From: Puniceibacterium sediminis
Lineage (GTDB): Bacteria > Pseudomonadota > Alphaproteobacteria > Rhodobacterales > Rhodobacteraceae
DNA: 64,000 nucleotides
Assembly (NCBI RefSeq): GCF_900188035.1
Contig: NZ_FZNN01000004.1
Span: 1-64,000, forward strand
Reading direction: 5' to 3'
Made by a program: the position numbers and the translations under genes. The notes beneath the pieces are model-generated. The model did no database searches. It saw only the letters and a list, made by a program, of their open reading frames with translations, and had not been told where the DNA came from. Shown piece after piece: positions 18,181 to 28,294 of this stretch (position 1 is its first letter; the number at the start of each line of letters is the position of its first letter).

Positions 18181-19079
18181 GCGCTTAGCCTGTCGGGGGT
18201 TATCTTGTTCCAGGTGGACATTCTGGCGCGAAACCATGTGCGCTGTCGCTTGGCAAACTGGCGTGTGGCGATTGTTGCACGTTCAATCGCCTGATCCAAA
18301 GGCAAATCGCCTTTAAGATGTGCAATCAGTTCGCCAGCCCCAATGGCCTTGGCCGAGGGTTGCGCCGGGTCGTAGCCGGGCAGGTTGGCACGGGCCTCGT
18401 CCAGCGCGCCCTGGTCGATCATCTGGGCAAAGCGGTTCGCGATGCGGGTGTTGAGGATATCCTTGGGCAGATCGACCACAAAGGCCTGTGTCTGGTTCAG
18501 TGGCAGCAGCGGCGGCGGTGTGTCGTCCTGCCAGGCCGAAATGCCGCGACCGGTCAGGGTCTGCACCTCCCACGCCCGCTGCACGCGCATCGGGTTGCGG
18601 ATATCGATTCGGGACAGGGTTTCGGCGTCCAGATCGGCGCGCATGGCATCCAGCCCGCTGTCGCGCAGAAAGGCATCTGCCCGGGCGCGCAGATCGGGCG
18701 GGGTGGCGGGGATGTCGGCCAGCCCTTCGGTCAGGGCGGAAAAATACAGGCCGGTGCCGCCGGTGATGATTGGGCGTTGCGATGTGTGGAGCAGCGGCGC
18801 CACCTCGCGCAGCCAGGCACCGACGGAATAGGGCGTGTTCCCGTCGACATGACCATAAAGCGCATGGGGGGCCTGAATTTCGTCCGCCGCTGAGGGGCGG
18901 GCACTGAGGATGCGCCAGTTGTCATAGACCTGAAGCGCGTCGGCATTCACGATCACGCCGCCCTGTTCGCGCGCGATCCGCAGGGCAAGCGCTGATTTGC
19001 CGCTGGCGGTCGCGCCGGCGATCAGCACCGGACGGTCCGGATCCAGTTGCGAAAGGTCGAATGTGGCTGGCGCGGTCAC
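18177..19079 (-). CDS. miaA: tRNA dimethylallyltransferase
   Basis: MiaA adds a dimethylallyl group to adenosine 37 of tRNAs reading UNN codons, a step toward ms2i6A. The 300-residue protein has the P-loop GATASGKS near residue 22-29, [11 protein letters not shown] as the family's D-x-x-Q-V-Y motif, and [12 protein letters not shown]. The start is GTG at 19079 with GGAGG nine bases upstream. The last bases overlap the AraC-type gene, an unusual pairing for this housekeeping gene. Confidence 0.95.
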   Translation of the reverse strand: MTAPATFDLSQLDPDRPVLIAGATASGKSALALRIAREQGGVIVNADALQVYDNWRILSARPSAADEIQAPHALYGHVDGNTPYSVGAWLREVAPLLHTSQRPIITGGTGLYFSALTEGLADIPATPPDLRARADAFLRDSGLDAMRADLDAETLSRIDIRNPMRVQRAWEVQTLTGRGISAWQDDTPPPLLPLNQTQAFVVDLPKDILNTRIANRFAQMIDQGALDEARANLPGYDPAQPSAKAIGAGELIAHLKGDLPLDQAIERATIATRQFAKRQRTWFRARMSTWNKITPDRLSA

Positions 19080-19240
19080 TCTGGTGTCCTCCGTTCCCCA
19101 GTGTCGCGCCTGTCGTTTGGACGGGTCGGGGGTGGTTTTGCCTGTTTTCCATGTCCAAGCCGCGGCGCGGCATTGCCCCGGAACGGGATTTGCGACATCT
19201 ATGCCGGTGATCCTAAACCTGACATCCGACGGAGCGCAAC

Positions 19241-19972
19241 ATGGCCCAACTAGACACCCCCGAGACGACCTTCAAGCGGGTCATGCTGAAGATTTCCGGA
19301 GAGGCGCTGATGGGCCCCCAGGGGTACGGGCTGCACCCGCCAACCGTTGAACGCATCGCGCGCGAGGTGCAAACCGTGCACGATATGGGGGTCGAGATCT
19401 GCATGGTGATCGGCGGCGGCAACATCTTCCGCGGGCTTCAGGGGTCTGCACAGGGGATGGAGCGGACCACGGCGGACTATATGGGGATGCTGGCCACGGT
19501 GATGAACGCGCTGGCGATGCAGGCCGCGCTGGAGCAGCTGAAGATCCACACGCGGACGATTTCGGCGATTCCGATGGATCAGGTCTGCGAACCCTATATC
19601 CGCCGCCGCGCCGTGCGCCACCTTGAGAAAAAGCGCGTGTGCATCTTTGCCGCCGGTACGGGCAACCCGTATTTCACCACCGACACGGCGGCGACGCTGC
19701 GCGCCAACGAGATGGCCTGTCAGGCGATCTTCAAGGGCACCAAGGTGGACGGGGTCTATGACAAGGACCCGATGAAACATGACGACGCCGTGCGCTATGA
19801 CACGGTGAGTTATGATGATTGTCTGGGAAAGAACCTCAAGGTCATGGACGCGACGGCCATTGCGCTGGCACGCGACAACAACCTGCCGATCATCGTGTTT
19901 TCGCTGGATGAACCCGGCGGGTTCAAGGGCATCCTTGCCGGGCAGGGCACCTATACGCGGGTGCAGGGCTGA
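19241..19972 (+). CDS. pyrH: Uridylate kinase
   Basis: PyrH phosphorylates UMP to UDP with ATP in pyrimidine synthesis. The 243-residue protein belongs to the amino-acid-kinase fold: [15 protein letters not shown] binds phosphate, [10 protein letters not shown] and [15 protein letters not shown] are family hallmarks, and the end [13 protein letters not shown] is typical. ATG at 19241 is preceded by GGAG. A strong terminator follows at 20002, so it forms its own unit, separated from frr by one inserted minus-strand gene. In many alphaproteobacteria pyrH and frr are adjacent. Confidence 0.97.
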   Translation: MAQLDTPETTFKRVMLKISGEALMGPQGYGLHPPTVERIAREVQTVHDMGVEICMVIGGGNIFRGLQGSAQGMERTTADYMGMLATVMNALAMQAALEQLKIHTRTISAIPMDQVCEPYIRRRAVRHLEKKRVCIFAAGTGNPYFTTDTAATLRANEMACQAIFKGTKVDGVYDKDPMKHDDAVRYDTVSYDDCLGKNLKVMDATAIALARDNNLPIIVFSLDEPGGFKGILAGQGTYTRVQG

Positions 19973-20001
19973 TAGCGGTCTGAAACCGGCCCCCGAAATG
20001 C

Positions 20002-20034
20002 AAACGGCCGCGCAAATGGCGCGGCCGTTTTTAC
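20002..20034. terminator. Bidirectional terminator between pyrH and the VPLPA gene
   Basis: A perfect 12-base-pair stem (AAACGGCCGCGC at 20002-20013 with its complement at 20019-20030) encloses a five-base loop and is followed by TTTTT in the plus direction; A residues on the left give U on the minus strand. It should end both converging transcripts. Confidence 0.9.
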
Positions 20035-20053
20035 GTTTGTCAGACGGTGTCGA

Positions 20054-20749
20054 TCAGCTGCGTTTGAAGCGCCGCAGCGAACCGAGACCACCAAGCCCCG
20101 CCAGCAGCAGCACAATGCTGGCCGGCAGCGGAATCGGAGCCACGATGTTGTCGAGCGCGAAGGTCTCGGTTATTCCACCGGTTGTGGCCTGAGTCAGGAC
20201 AAAGCTGGATATAGCGACGTCGCTCACGAACCCGAAAAACCCGATGAATGTGCTCGATGCATTGTCGAGCAGAAAGGTCTCACCGCCCAGGGTGATTTCG
20301 TAGGTGTCTGTAGAATCACTATCCGAAAAATCAAACCCGAAGGCTGTTAACGCCGTGTCAAAAGTGAATGTGATCGCGGGACCGTCGCCATCGAAAGGTG
20401 AGCCGAGGGAGAACTGGTCCTCTTCGCCCCACGACAGTTGGTTTGTTGCATTTATGCTGGTGCCAGAGGCAGCATCAATCTGCGCCGGGGTGGCCACACC
20501 GACGGTTTGCAGGCTGCTGGGGGCGTCGTTGTAGGTGATCGAAAGTTCGTCGAAGGCAACAGGTACACCTGCGGAAAATGGACCCGGCGCGGGGCCAACC
20601 CCGGTGTCGAAATCTTCCAGCACTTTTACGGGACCGACGGCAGACGTAAAGGTGGCAAAATCGAAATACTGCGTCGTTGCGGCAAGTGCAGTGTTGGCAG
20701 AAGTGCCAATCGCCATTGCGGCAACAAAGCAAAGGATTTGAGGTTTCAT
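20054..20749 (-). CDS. Secreted protein with VPLPA-CTERM-type sorting signal
   Basis: The 231-residue product begins with a signal peptide (MKPQILCFVAAMAIGTSANT to about residue 25). It ends with PIPLPAS, a hydrophobic helix (IVLLLAGLGGLGSL) and basic RRFKRS, the tripartite C-terminal signal of the VPLPA/PEP-CTERM class recognised by exosortase systems. The middle is acidic and threonine/phenylalanine-rich, with no enzyme motif; PEP-CTERM proteins often have beta-sandwich bodies. I start at ATG 20749 because GGAG lies just upstream. It interrupts pyrH-frr on the opposite strand, so it may be a later insertion. Likely an envelope or exopolysaccharide-linked protein. Confidence 0.75.
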   Translation of the reverse strand: MKPQILCFVAAMAIGTSANTALAATTQYFDFATFTSAVGPVKVLEDFDTGVGPAPGPFSAGVPVAFDELSITYNDAPSSLQTVGVATPAQIDAASGTSINATNQLSWGEEDQFSLGSPFDGDGPAITFTFDTALTAFGFDFSDSDSTDTYEITLGGETFLLDNASSTFIGFFGFVSDVAISSFVLTQATTGGITETFALDNIVAPIPLPASIVLLLAGLGGLGSLRRFKRS

Positions 20750-21050
20750 AACTACTCCAAACTTGTCTAAAAATATAGAGAACGAGTTTTTGGTATCACA
20801 AAATAGGCACAAAAATCAACTTTGATGTAAATTAGGTGAAAAATTAATCCTAAATTAAACTACGGAAAGCTGTGCGATAGACATATTGAGAACGGACTCA
20901 ACAGTAAGGCGGCGCGGTTTTTGGTCGGGGAGCCGGGGCCGCGCGGCGCCTCTGGGGGCTGCGTTCGGCGAAATGCAGCCGTGGTCTATACATGACCCTT
21001 GTGGTGCACTAAACCCATGCAAAACGGAAATCCCGGAGTATACAGAGCAG
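20750..21050. promoter_or_regulatory. Divergent intergenic region, VPLPA gene and frr
   Basis: Both flanking genes start here, so it holds their promoters. The left half is AT-rich with a minus-strand -10-like TATATT at 20777-20772; the right half is GC-rich. No operator dyad or riboswitch is apparent. Confidence 0.4.
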
Positions 21051-21617
21051 ATGGCCGACGACTTTGAACTTGATACCGACGATCTGAAACGTCGCATGGA
21101 TGGCGCGATGGCGAACCTGCGGACGGAGTTTGCCAGTCTGCGGACCGGGCGGGCCTCTGCCTCGATGCTGGAGCCTGTGATGGTGGACGCCTACGGGTCG
21201 ATGACACCGATCAACCAGGTGGGCACGGTGAACGTGCCCGAGAGCCGGATGGTCACGATCAACGTCTGGGACAAGGGGCTGGTCGGCAAGGTCGAAAAGG
21301 CCATCCGCAATTCCGGCCTTGGCATCAATCCGCAGTTGAACGGCACGATCATCATGCTGCCGATCCCCGAATTGAACGAAGAACGGCGTCGCGAGCTGAC
21401 CAAGGTTGCCGCACAATATGCCGAAAGTGCGCGTGTGTCGGTGCGCAACCTGCGCCGCGACGGTATGGATCAGATCAAGAAGGCCAAAGCGGACAGTTCG
21501 CTGTCCGAGGACGACCAGAAGTTCTGGGAATCCGAAGTGCAGGATCTGACAGACAGCTACATTTCAAAGGTTGATGATCTGCTAGAGGTCAAACAGGCCG
21601 AGATCATGCAGGTCTGA
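21051..21617 (+). CDS. frr: Ribosome recycling factor
   Basis: RRF, with EF-G, splits ribosomes after termination. The 188-residue protein starts [16 protein letters not shown] and has the family's [35 protein letters not shown] and the C-terminal [21 protein letters not shown]. The ATG at 21051 fits the family length; the frame is open upstream but without family-like sequence. It begins the frr-uppS-cdsA-dxr-rseP run. Confidence 0.97.
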   Translation: MADDFELDTDDLKRRMDGAMANLRTEFASLRTGRASASMLEPVMVDAYGSMTPINQVGTVNVPESRMVTINVWDKGLVGKVEKAIRNSGLGINPQLNGTIIMLPIPELNEERRRELTKVAAQYAESARVSVRNLRRDGMDQIKKAKADSSLSEDDQKFWESEVQDLTDSYISKVDDLLEVKQAEIMQV

Positions 21618-21655
21618 GGCCGATCCGACCTGAAGGTCTGACCGAAAGGGGAGCC

Positions 21656-22384
21656 ATGATGGCCAAACCGATCCGCGAGGGCAATGGTCCGCGCCACGTC
21701 GCTGTCATCATGGACGGCAACGGCCGCTGGGCGCGGCAGCGCGGGCGACCGCGTCTGTTCGGCCATCACGCGGGGGCCAAGCGTATCCGCGAACTGGTCG
21801 AGGCCTGCCCGGGATTCGGGGTCAAGTACCTGACGATCTTTGCCTTTTCGACCGAGAACTGGAAGCGTACCCAGAGCGAGGTTGCAGGCCTCATGAGCCT
21901 GTTTCGCCGCTATATTGCCAAGGAAACCAGAGCCCTGCGCGAAGAGAACGTGCGTGTGAGGTTCATCGGTGACCGGGAGCGGCTGGATGCCAAGCTGATC
22001 CGTCTGATGGACGAAATGGAAACCATGACCGAACATTGTGATGGGGTGAACCTGACGATCGCGCTGAACTATGGCGGCCGCGACGAGGTGGCGCGCGCCA
22101 CCAAGCGACTGGCGCAGGATGTGGCTGCGGGCACACTTTGCCCCGACAGCGTGACGGTCGAGACATTGCCAAAGTACCTTGATACCTATGTTTTGCCCGA
22201 TCCGGATCTGGTGATCCGCACCAGCGGCGAGGCGCGGATTTCAAATTTCCTTTTGTGGCAGTCGGCCTATGCGGAATACGAATTCGTCGACACGCTGTGG
22301 CCGGATTTCAGCGCCGAAGAATTCGGGCGGCTGACCAAGGCCTATGGCGAACGCGACCGCCGGTACGGAGCAGTCAAGGCATGA
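21656..22384 (+). CDS. uppS: Undecaprenyl diphosphate synthase (cis-prenyltransferase)
   Basis: UppS builds the C55 lipid carrier from isopentenyl and farnesyl diphosphate for peptidoglycan and polysaccharide export. The 242-residue protein has the catalytic Asp in VAVIMDGNGRWA, GHHAGAKRIRE, FAFSTENWKR and the C-terminal DLVIRTSGEARISNFLLWQ, all canonical. Two adjacent ATGs (21656 and 21659) follow GGGGAG. Its stop overlaps the cdsA start as ATGA. Confidence 0.96.
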   Translation: MMAKPIREGNGPRHVAVIMDGNGRWARQRGRPRLFGHHAGAKRIRELVEACPGFGVKYLTIFAFSTENWKRTQSEVAGLMSLFRRYIAKETRALREENVRVRFIGDRERLDAKLIRLMDEMETMTEHCDGVNLTIALNYGGRDEVARATKRLAQDVAAGTLCPDSVTVETLPKYLDTYVLPDPDLVIRTSGEARISNFLLWQSAYAEYEFVDTLWPDFSAEEFGRLTKAYGERDRRYGAVKA

Positions 22385-23169
22385 GCACATCACGTTGGGA
22401 CGATCTGTTACCCCGCCTGATATCGGCGGTGATCATGGTGGCTGTCGGATTGCTGGCGATCTGGCAAGGCGGGCTGGTGTTTCATGCGCTGGTGGTTCTG
22501 GTCAGCGGCGTCATGGTCTGGGAACTGGTCTGCATGCTGGATTCCAAGCGCAGCAAATCGTCGCTTGTGCTGGGGGTCGTGGCGGGATCGGCGTTGATGC
22601 TGGCGATCGAGGTGCCGGTGTCATTTGCGCTGCCGCTGATCATGTTGCCGTCGATGGTCGGCCTTGGCCGGATGGAACGCGGCGGGGTCACCTATGCGGT
22701 CTATACTGCCGTGATCCTGCTGGCGGGCTATGGCCTGATGGCGCTGCGCGACGATTTTGGCCTGACCTGGATGGCCTGGCTGGTGGTGGTTGTCGTGGTG
22801 ACGGATGTGGCCGGGTATTTCGCCGGGCGGATCATCGGCGGGCCAAAGTTCTGGCCGCGTGTCAGCCCGAAAAAGACATGGTCCGGCACGGCTGCGGGCT
22901 GGGTCGGGGCGGCGTTCGTCGGTCTGGCCTTTGCCGCCACAACCGGGGCCGGTGTGGGGCTGATGGGCATCAGCATTGCCGTCGCAATGGCAAGCCAGAT
23001 CGGTGACATCGCCGAAAGCGCGATCAAGCGGCGCACCGGGGTCAAGGACAGCTCGAACCTTATTCCCGGGCACGGCGGGTTGCTGGACCGGTTTGACGGG
23101 ATGCTGGGGGCTGCGCTGTTCATCGTGATCGCGGGGCAGCTTGTGGATCTGCCGACAGGAACGCCATGA
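22381..23169 (+). CDS. cdsA: Phosphatidate cytidylyltransferase
   Basis: CdsA makes CDP-diacylglycerol from phosphatidate and CTP, feeding all phospholipid synthesis. The 262-residue membrane protein has several hydrophobic segments and the family signature near the C-terminus, KRRTGVKDSSNLIPGHGG followed by LDRFDGM, with the metal-binding aspartates. Both ends overlap neighbours by four bases (ATGA with uppS and with dxr), showing tight translational coupling. Confidence 0.95.
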   Translation: MSTSRWDDLLPRLISAVIMVAVGLLAIWQGGLVFHALVVLVSGVMVWELVCMLDSKRSKSSLVLGVVAGSALMLAIEVPVSFALPLIMLPSMVGLGRMERGGVTYAVYTAVILLAGYGLMALRDDFGLTWMAWLVVVVVVTDVAGYFAGRIIGGPKFWPRVSPKKTWSGTAAGWVGAAFVGLAFAATTGAGVGLMGISIAVAMASQIGDIAESAIKRRTGVKDSSNLIPGHGGLLDRFDGMLGAALFIVIAGQLVDLPTGTP

Positions 23170-24332
23170 AACGAGTTTCGATCTTTGGGGCCACCGGCTC
23201 CATCGGTCAGAATACGATTGATCTGATCGCACGGGCGCCTGACGACTATCATGTCGTCGCGCTGAGCGGTGGCAGGAACGTCGCGCAACTGGCTGAAGAT
23301 GCAATAAAATTGCGCGCAGAGGTGGCGGTGACGGCCTACGCCGAATGCCTGCCGGATCTGCGCGCGGCGCTGGCCGGAACGGGCATCGAAGTGGCCGCTG
23401 GCGAGGCCGCGCTGACAGAGGCGGCGGCGCGCCCAGCCGACTGGGTGATGTCGGCGATTGTCGGTGCGGCGGGGCTCGCCCCCGGGTTGGTCGCCTTGCA
23501 GCAGGGCGCGGCACTGGCGCTGGCCAACAAGGAAAGCATGGTCTGCGCCGGCCCGCTGATCATGGAGACGGCGCGCGCCCATGGCGGTGCGGTATTGCCG
23601 GTGGATTCCGAACATTCGGCGGTGTTTCAGGCGCTGGTGGGCGAACGGATCGAGGATGTGGAACGCATCATCATCACCGCCAGCGGTGGTGCCTTTCGTG
23701 ACTGGCCACTGGAGCAGTTGGCGCAGGCGACACCGGAACAGGCGGCGACGCATCCCAATTGGGACATGGGGCAGCGGATCACCATCGATTCCGCGTCGAT
23801 GTTCAACAAGGCGTTGGAACTGATTGAAACCCATGAATTTTTCCAGATCGACCCCGCCAAGATCGAGGCCGTGGTGCATCCGGAATCGCTCATCCATGCG
23901 CTGGTGGGGTTCCGTGACGGCGCGTTGATGGCCCATGTCGGCCCCAACGACATGCGCCACGCCATCGGCTATGCGCTGCATTACCCCGAACGCCGCGCGC
24001 TGCCGGTGGAACGGCTTGATCTGGTGGCGATCGGCCAGCTGACATTCCGCGCCCCGGACGAGATACGCTGGCCTGCACTGCGGCTTGCGCGTGAGGTGAT
24101 GGCGGCGGGCGGTCTGGCGGGGGCGGTGTTCAACGCCGCGAAAGAGCAGGCGCTGGATGCCTTCATCGACCGACGTATCGGGTTTTTGCAGATGGCGGAG
24201 GTGGTCGAGACGGTTCTGGACCGGCTTTCTGCCCATGCGGGTAACATGAATGCAGTGATTTCACTTGATAATGTGCGGCAGGCGGACCATCTGGCCAGAG
24301 TGACAGCCGACGACTACATGCGTAACGGATAA
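23166..24332 (+). CDS. dxr: 1-deoxy-D-xylulose 5-phosphate reductoisomerase
   Basis: Dxr converts DXP to MEP in the non-mevalonate isoprenoid pathway, upstream of the UppS substrates. The 388-residue protein starts with an NADPH-binding FGATGSIGQNTIDL, has LANKESMVCAG, the metal and substrate site VDSEHSAVFQ and ITASGGAFRDWP, and HPNWDMGQRITIDSA. The start overlaps cdsA by four bases. It is complete. Confidence 0.97.
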   Translation: MKRVSIFGATGSIGQNTIDLIARAPDDYHVVALSGGRNVAQLAEDAIKLRAEVAVTAYAECLPDLRAALAGTGIEVAAGEAALTEAAARPADWVMSAIVGAAGLAPGLVALQQGAALALANKESMVCAGPLIMETARAHGGAVLPVDSEHSAVFQALVGERIEDVERIIITASGGAFRDWPLEQLAQATPEQAATHPNWDMGQRITIDSASMFNKALELIETHEFFQIDPAKIEAVVHPESLIHALVGFRDGALMAHVGPNDMRHAIGYALHYPERRALPVERLDLVAIGQLTFRAPDEIRWPALRLAREVMAAGGLAGAVFNAAKEQALDAFIDRRIGFLQMAEVVETVLDRLSAHAGNMNAVISLDNVRQADHLARVTADDYMRNG

Positions 24333-24343
24333 GGGCAGACGTT

Positions 24344-25687
24344 TTGGATATGACCACTTTGATCCCGCAGTTCGGGGGCGTTCTATGGACGCTTCTGGCC
24401 TTTGTTCTGGCCCTGTCGGTGATCGTCGCGATACATGAATACGGTCACTACATCGTCGGGCGCTGGTCCGGGATCGACGCGGATGTGTTTTCGCTGGGGT
24501 TCGGCCCGGTGCTGTTTTCGCGGGTCGACAAACGCGGCACACGCTGGCAGTTCGCGCTGCTGCCGCTTGGCGGATACGTCAAGTTCAAGGGCGACAGCAA
24601 CGAATCCGGCGGCAAGGACGAGGTCGCCATGTCGACACTGTCCGAAGCAGAACGCCGCCGCACCATGAACGGCGCACCTTTGTGGGCGCGGACCGCAACG
24701 GTTGCTGCGGGGCCGGTGTTCAACTTTATCCTGTCGATCGTGGTCTTTACCGGCATCTTTCTGGTGCGCGGGGTGGTGTCGGAACCGCTGACCGTGGGGG
24801 ATCTGCGCCCGCTTCCGGCGGCTCAGGAGTTGCAGGTCGGCGATGTCATTGTCGAAATCGAGGGGGTCGCACCGCCGACATTCGATGATCCGGTGGCGTT
24901 CAACTCCTTTCTCAACAATTTGCCGGTGCAGGAACAGCTGACCTATACCGTGGTGCGCGAGGGATCCGAACGCGACGTGAGCGGGCCTTATGTCTATCCG
25001 CCGCTGGCCGGTCAGGTCGTGCCACGGTCTGCTGCAAGCGATATAGGGATGCAGGCGGGGGACGTTATTCAAAGCATCAACGGCGCGCCGATCTTTGCCT
25101 TTGCAGAGCTGAAGGATGTGGTCGAAGGGTCAGACGGGGCACCGCTCGCGCTGGAGGTCTGGCGCGATGGCGAGGTTCTGGACATGACCCTGACCCCGCG
25201 CCGCACGGACGAACCGCAGCCCGACAACAGCTTTCGCACGGTCTACCGGATCGGCATCGCCGGGGGAATCTTCTTTGAACCGGCGACCACGACCCCGGGC
25301 GCGTGGGACGCAGTGACAGCCGCGGTGGGCCAGACCGGCACCATCATCAGCGGGTCGCTTTCGGGGCTATGGCATATGGTGACGGGCGCGATCAGCACCT
25401 GCAACCTGTCCGGGCCGATCGGCATCGCCGAAACATCCGGCGCGATGGCAAGTGCGGGCACGGCAAGCTTTATCTGGTTCATCGCGGTGCTCAGCACGGC
25501 GGTCGGCCTGCTGAACCTGTTCCCGGTGCCGGTGCTGGATGGCGGGCATTTGTGTTTCTTTGCCTACGAGGCCGTGCGGGGCCGTCCGCCAAGCGACCGC
25601 GCGCTTCGGGTGCTGATGTCCATTGGCCTGACGCTTGTTCTGGGCCTGATGGTGTTTTCGCTCTCCAACGATATTTTCTGCCCCTGA
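24344..25687 (+). CDS. rseP: Site-2 intramembrane zinc protease RseP
   Basis: RseP cleaves membrane-embedded anti-sigma factors and signal peptides. The 447-residue protein has the HEYGH zinc site at 31-35 in its first membrane helix, PDZ regions (about 130-300), and the second active-site motif PVPVLDGGHL in a later helix. TTG at 24344 (MDMTTLIPQ) is favoured over ATG at 24350 because AAGGG lies about 8 bases upstream of the TTG, and I recall relatives beginning MD. A terminator at 25716 closes the operon. Confidence 0.93.
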   Translation: MDMTTLIPQFGGVLWTLLAFVLALSVIVAIHEYGHYIVGRWSGIDADVFSLGFGPVLFSRVDKRGTRWQFALLPLGGYVKFKGDSNESGGKDEVAMSTLSEAERRRTMNGAPLWARTATVAAGPVFNFILSIVVFTGIFLVRGVVSEPLTVGDLRPLPAAQELQVGDVIVEIEGVAPPTFDDPVAFNSFLNNLPVQEQLTYTVVREGSERDVSGPYVYPPLAGQVVPRSAASDIGMQAGDVIQSINGAPIFAFAELKDVVEGSDGAPLALEVWRDGEVLDMTLTPRRTDEPQPDNSFRTVYRIGIAGGIFFEPATTTPGAWDAVTAAVGQTGTIISGSLSGLWHMVTGAISTCNLSGPIGIAETSGAMASAGTASFIWFIAVLSTAVGLLNLFPVPVLDGGHLCFFAYEAVRGRPPSDRALRVLMSIGLTLVLGLMVFSLSNDIFCP

Positions 25688-25715
25688 GGCCATTGCGGCT
25701 GAGGCAGAGGTATTG

Positions 25716-25748
25716 CGCCGCGCCCCGGAAAACGGGCGCGGCGTTTTC
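25716..25748 (+). terminator. Terminator after rseP
   Basis: A 10-base-pair stem (CGCCGCGCCC at 25716-25725 with GGGCGCGGCG at 25734-25743) is followed by TTTT. It separates the frr-rseP unit from bamA. Confidence 0.8.
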
Positions 25749-25885
25749 ATTTGCGGCTGCGACACCGCCGTTCATTTGGGAGTGGGGAACGCGGCGCAAC
25801 CCCGTTCCCGGGAGTGTTTTGGGGGTGGTCGCGTTGCCCGCCGGGCACCGGCGGCATAAAGCGCCTGATTTGGTGTCAGAGGCTT

Positions 25886-25914
25886 TTGACAACTTTAGAC
25901 AATCCCGATACTCA
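25886..25914 (+). promoter_or_regulatory. Putative sigma-70 promoter for bamA
   Basis: A perfect -35 TTGACA (25886-25891) is followed after 17 bases by TACTCA (25909-25914). It lies 35 bases before the bamA start and after the rseP terminator, where a new promoter is needed. Confidence 0.55.
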
Positions 25915-25948
25915 CATCGCAACCGGGATGTTTGGATGGATAGGCATA

Positions 25949-28294
25949 ATGACCGATAAAACGGCAGCGTTCGAGCAGCGCAAAAACAGTGGGAAGACCC
26001 GCACCCGGCAGATGGCCGGTGCAATTTCTCTGGCCTTTGCAATGGGTTTCGCGTCTTTGCCGGAAACGCTGCAGGCCCAGTCCTACAGCTTTAGCAACGT
26101 CCAGATCGAGGGCAACCAGCGCATCGAGGCCGGTACGATCCTGAGCTATGCCGGAATCGCCCGTGGCGCGACCGTGTCGGCGGCAGAGCTGAACGATGCC
26201 TATCAGCGTATTCTTGCCTCTGGCCTCTTCGAGTCGGTCGAGATCGTGCCCGAGGGCAACCGGCTGGTGATCAAGGTGGTGGAATTTCCGACGATCAACG
26301 CGATTTCGTTCGAGGGCAACAGCCGGATCAAGGACGAAGACCTGAGTGCGCTGGTGCAGTCGCAGTCGCGCCGCGTATTCAACCCGCGCACAGCCGAAGC
26401 TGATGCCCGTCTGATCACCGAAGGATACACGCAGCAAGGCCGTCTGGCCGCGCGGGTGCAGCCCAAGATCATTCGCCGGTCCGACAATCGCGTCGATCTG
26501 GTTTTTGAAATTTTTGAGGGTGGCGTGACCGAGGTCGAGCGCGTCGCCTTTGTTGGCAATGATCAGTATTCCGACAGACGCCTGCGCCGTGTACTGGGGA
26601 CCAAGCAGGCCGGTATCTTCCGGGCCATCATCTCGTCCGATACATTCATCGAGGACCGGGTGCAGTTCGACCGTCAGGTTCTGACGGATTTCTACACCTC
26701 GCGCGGCTATGTGGATTTCCGCATCACCGGGGTGAATGCAGAGATCAGCCAGGAACGCGACGGCTATTTCCTGTCCTTCAATGTTCAGGAAGGCCAGCAG
26801 TTCAAATTCGGCGCGGTCACTGTTTCGTCCGATCTTGCCGAGGTCGATGTGGATCTGTTCCAGGACGCGATCAGTCTGCGCCCGGGTCGCGTCTATTCGC
26901 CCGCAAAGGTTGATAGCGAAATCGCCCGGCTGGAACGGCTGGCGATCCGCGAGGGGCTGAATTTTGTCCGGGTGGAGCCGCGTGTGACCCGCGACGAACG
27001 TAATCTGGCACTGAATATCGAATTCCAGCTGACCCGTGGCCCGCGCATCTTTGTTGAACGCATCGATATCGAGGGCAACACAACGACACTGGACCGGGTG
27101 GTGCGCCGCCAGTTCAGGATCGTCGAGGGTGACCCCTTCAACCCGCGCGAAATCCGCGAGAGCGCCGAACGCATCCGGGCGCTGGGGTTCTTTGCAAACG
27201 CCGAAGTCGATGCGCGTGAAGGATCGTCACCGCAGCAGGTTGTTGTGGATGTGAACGTCGAAGAGCAGCCGACCGGATCAATCAGTTTCGGCGGTTCCTA
27301 TTCGTCGTCCAGCGGCATTGGTCTGGCCATCGAATTCCGCGAGCGCAACTTTCTGGGGCGCGGGCAGGGCATCAACCTTGCCTTCAACACGGCGTCTTCG
27401 TCCAAGGCCTATAGTTTCGGGTTCCGCGAACCGGCCCTGCTGGGCCGTAATCTGGGCTTTGGCGTCGGGATATCCTACACCGAGACCGACAACGATAACG
27501 CCGACTACGACACGACCATCGGGCGGTTTTCGCCGTCGCTGTCCTTTCCCATTTCCGAGAATGGCGAGCTGACCGCGCGCTACAGCGCCAAGTATTCCGA
27601 TATCAGCGAGACGGATACGGAGATCGGTGAACTGGTCGCTGCGGAAGCCGCCGAAGGCCCGCGTTGGGACAGTTCGCTGGGCTATACTCTGAGCTATGAC
27701 ACGCGGCGGACGGGCCTTGATCCGACGGCGGGTGTGCTGCTGGAGTTCGGTCAGGACTTTGGCGGGCTTGGGGGTGATACAACCTTTGTCCGCACGAACC
27801 TGCGCGCTGTGGCGCAAAAGATGGTGCTGAGCGAAGAGGTCACCCTGCGTGCGAGCTTCGAGGCCGGGTCAGTGAACTATTCCAAGGGCGGCAGCCGGGT
27901 GACGGACCGCTTCTTCATGGGGTCTTCGGTGATGCGCGGGTTTGAGGCCGGCGGCATCGGCCCACGCGAACGGGATTCCGGTAATGATATCGACGATGCG
28001 CTTGGCGGGAACCTGTTTGCCGTGGCGCGGTTCGAGGCCGAATTCCCACTGGGCTTGCCGGATGAATACGGCATATCGGGTGGTGCGTTTTATGACATCG
28101 GATCGCTGTGGGATCTGGACCAGACCAACGCCAACGTGATCTATGATGACTTTGCGGCCCGTCAGGTCGTGGGGGTGTCGCTGTTCTGGAACACGGCGAT
28201 CGGGCCGCTGCGATTCAACTTTTCCCAGGCGTTGGTCAAGGAAAAGTATGACATCCCGCAGGAATTCGAGCTGACGATCTCGACCGAGTTCTGA
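25949..28294 (+). CDS. bamA: Outer membrane protein assembly factor BamA
   Basis: BamA folds and inserts beta-barrel proteins into the outer membrane. From ATG 25949 the product has 781 residues: a signal region to about 45 (ending TLQAQ), five POTRA domains (about 48-370; repeated patterns such as IEGNQRIEAGTI and IDIEGNTTTLDRV), then a 16-strand barrel with the conserved VTDRFFMGSSVMRGFE region and terminal phenylalanine. An in-frame ATG at 25928 is an alternative start; neither has a strong ribosome site. Its last base is shared with the ompH start, and lipid A genes follow. Confidence 0.95.
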   Translation: MTDKTAAFEQRKNSGKTRTRQMAGAISLAFAMGFASLPETLQAQSYSFSNVQIEGNQRIEAGTILSYAGIARGATVSAAELNDAYQRILASGLFESVEIVPEGNRLVIKVVEFPTINAISFEGNSRIKDEDLSALVQSQSRRVFNPRTAEADARLITEGYTQQGRLAARVQPKIIRRSDNRVDLVFEIFEGGVTEVERVAFVGNDQYSDRRLRRVLGTKQAGIFRAIISSDTFIEDRVQFDRQVLTDFYTSRGYVDFRITGVNAEISQERDGYFLSFNVQEGQQFKFGAVTVSSDLAEVDVDLFQDAISLRPGRVYSPAKVDSEIARLERLAIREGLNFVRVEPRVTRDERNLALNIEFQLTRGPRIFVERIDIEGNTTTLDRVVRRQFRIVEGDPFNPREIRESAERIRALGFFANAEVDAREGSSPQQVVVDVNVEEQPTGSISFGGSYSSSSGIGLAIEFRERNFLGRGQGINLAFNTASSSKAYSFGFREPALLGRNLGFGVGISYTETDNDNADYDTTIGRFSPSLSFPISENGELTARYSAKYSDISETDTEIGELVAAEAAEGPRWDSSLGYTLSYDTRRTGLDPTAGVLLEFGQDFGGLGGDTTFVRTNLRAVAQKMVLSEEVTLRASFEAGSVNYSKGGSRVTDRFFMGSSVMRGFEAGGIGPRERDSGNDIDDALGGNLFAVARFEAEFPLGLPDEYGISGGAFYDIGSLWDLDQTNANVIYDDFAARQVVGVSLFWNTAIGPLRFNFSQALVKEKYDIPQEFELTISTEF

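Noticed and set aside
22728-24236. Minus-strand 502-codon open frame
   Set aside because: It is antisense to cdsA and dxr, both of which have clear family motifs; its composition is that of a mirror frame.
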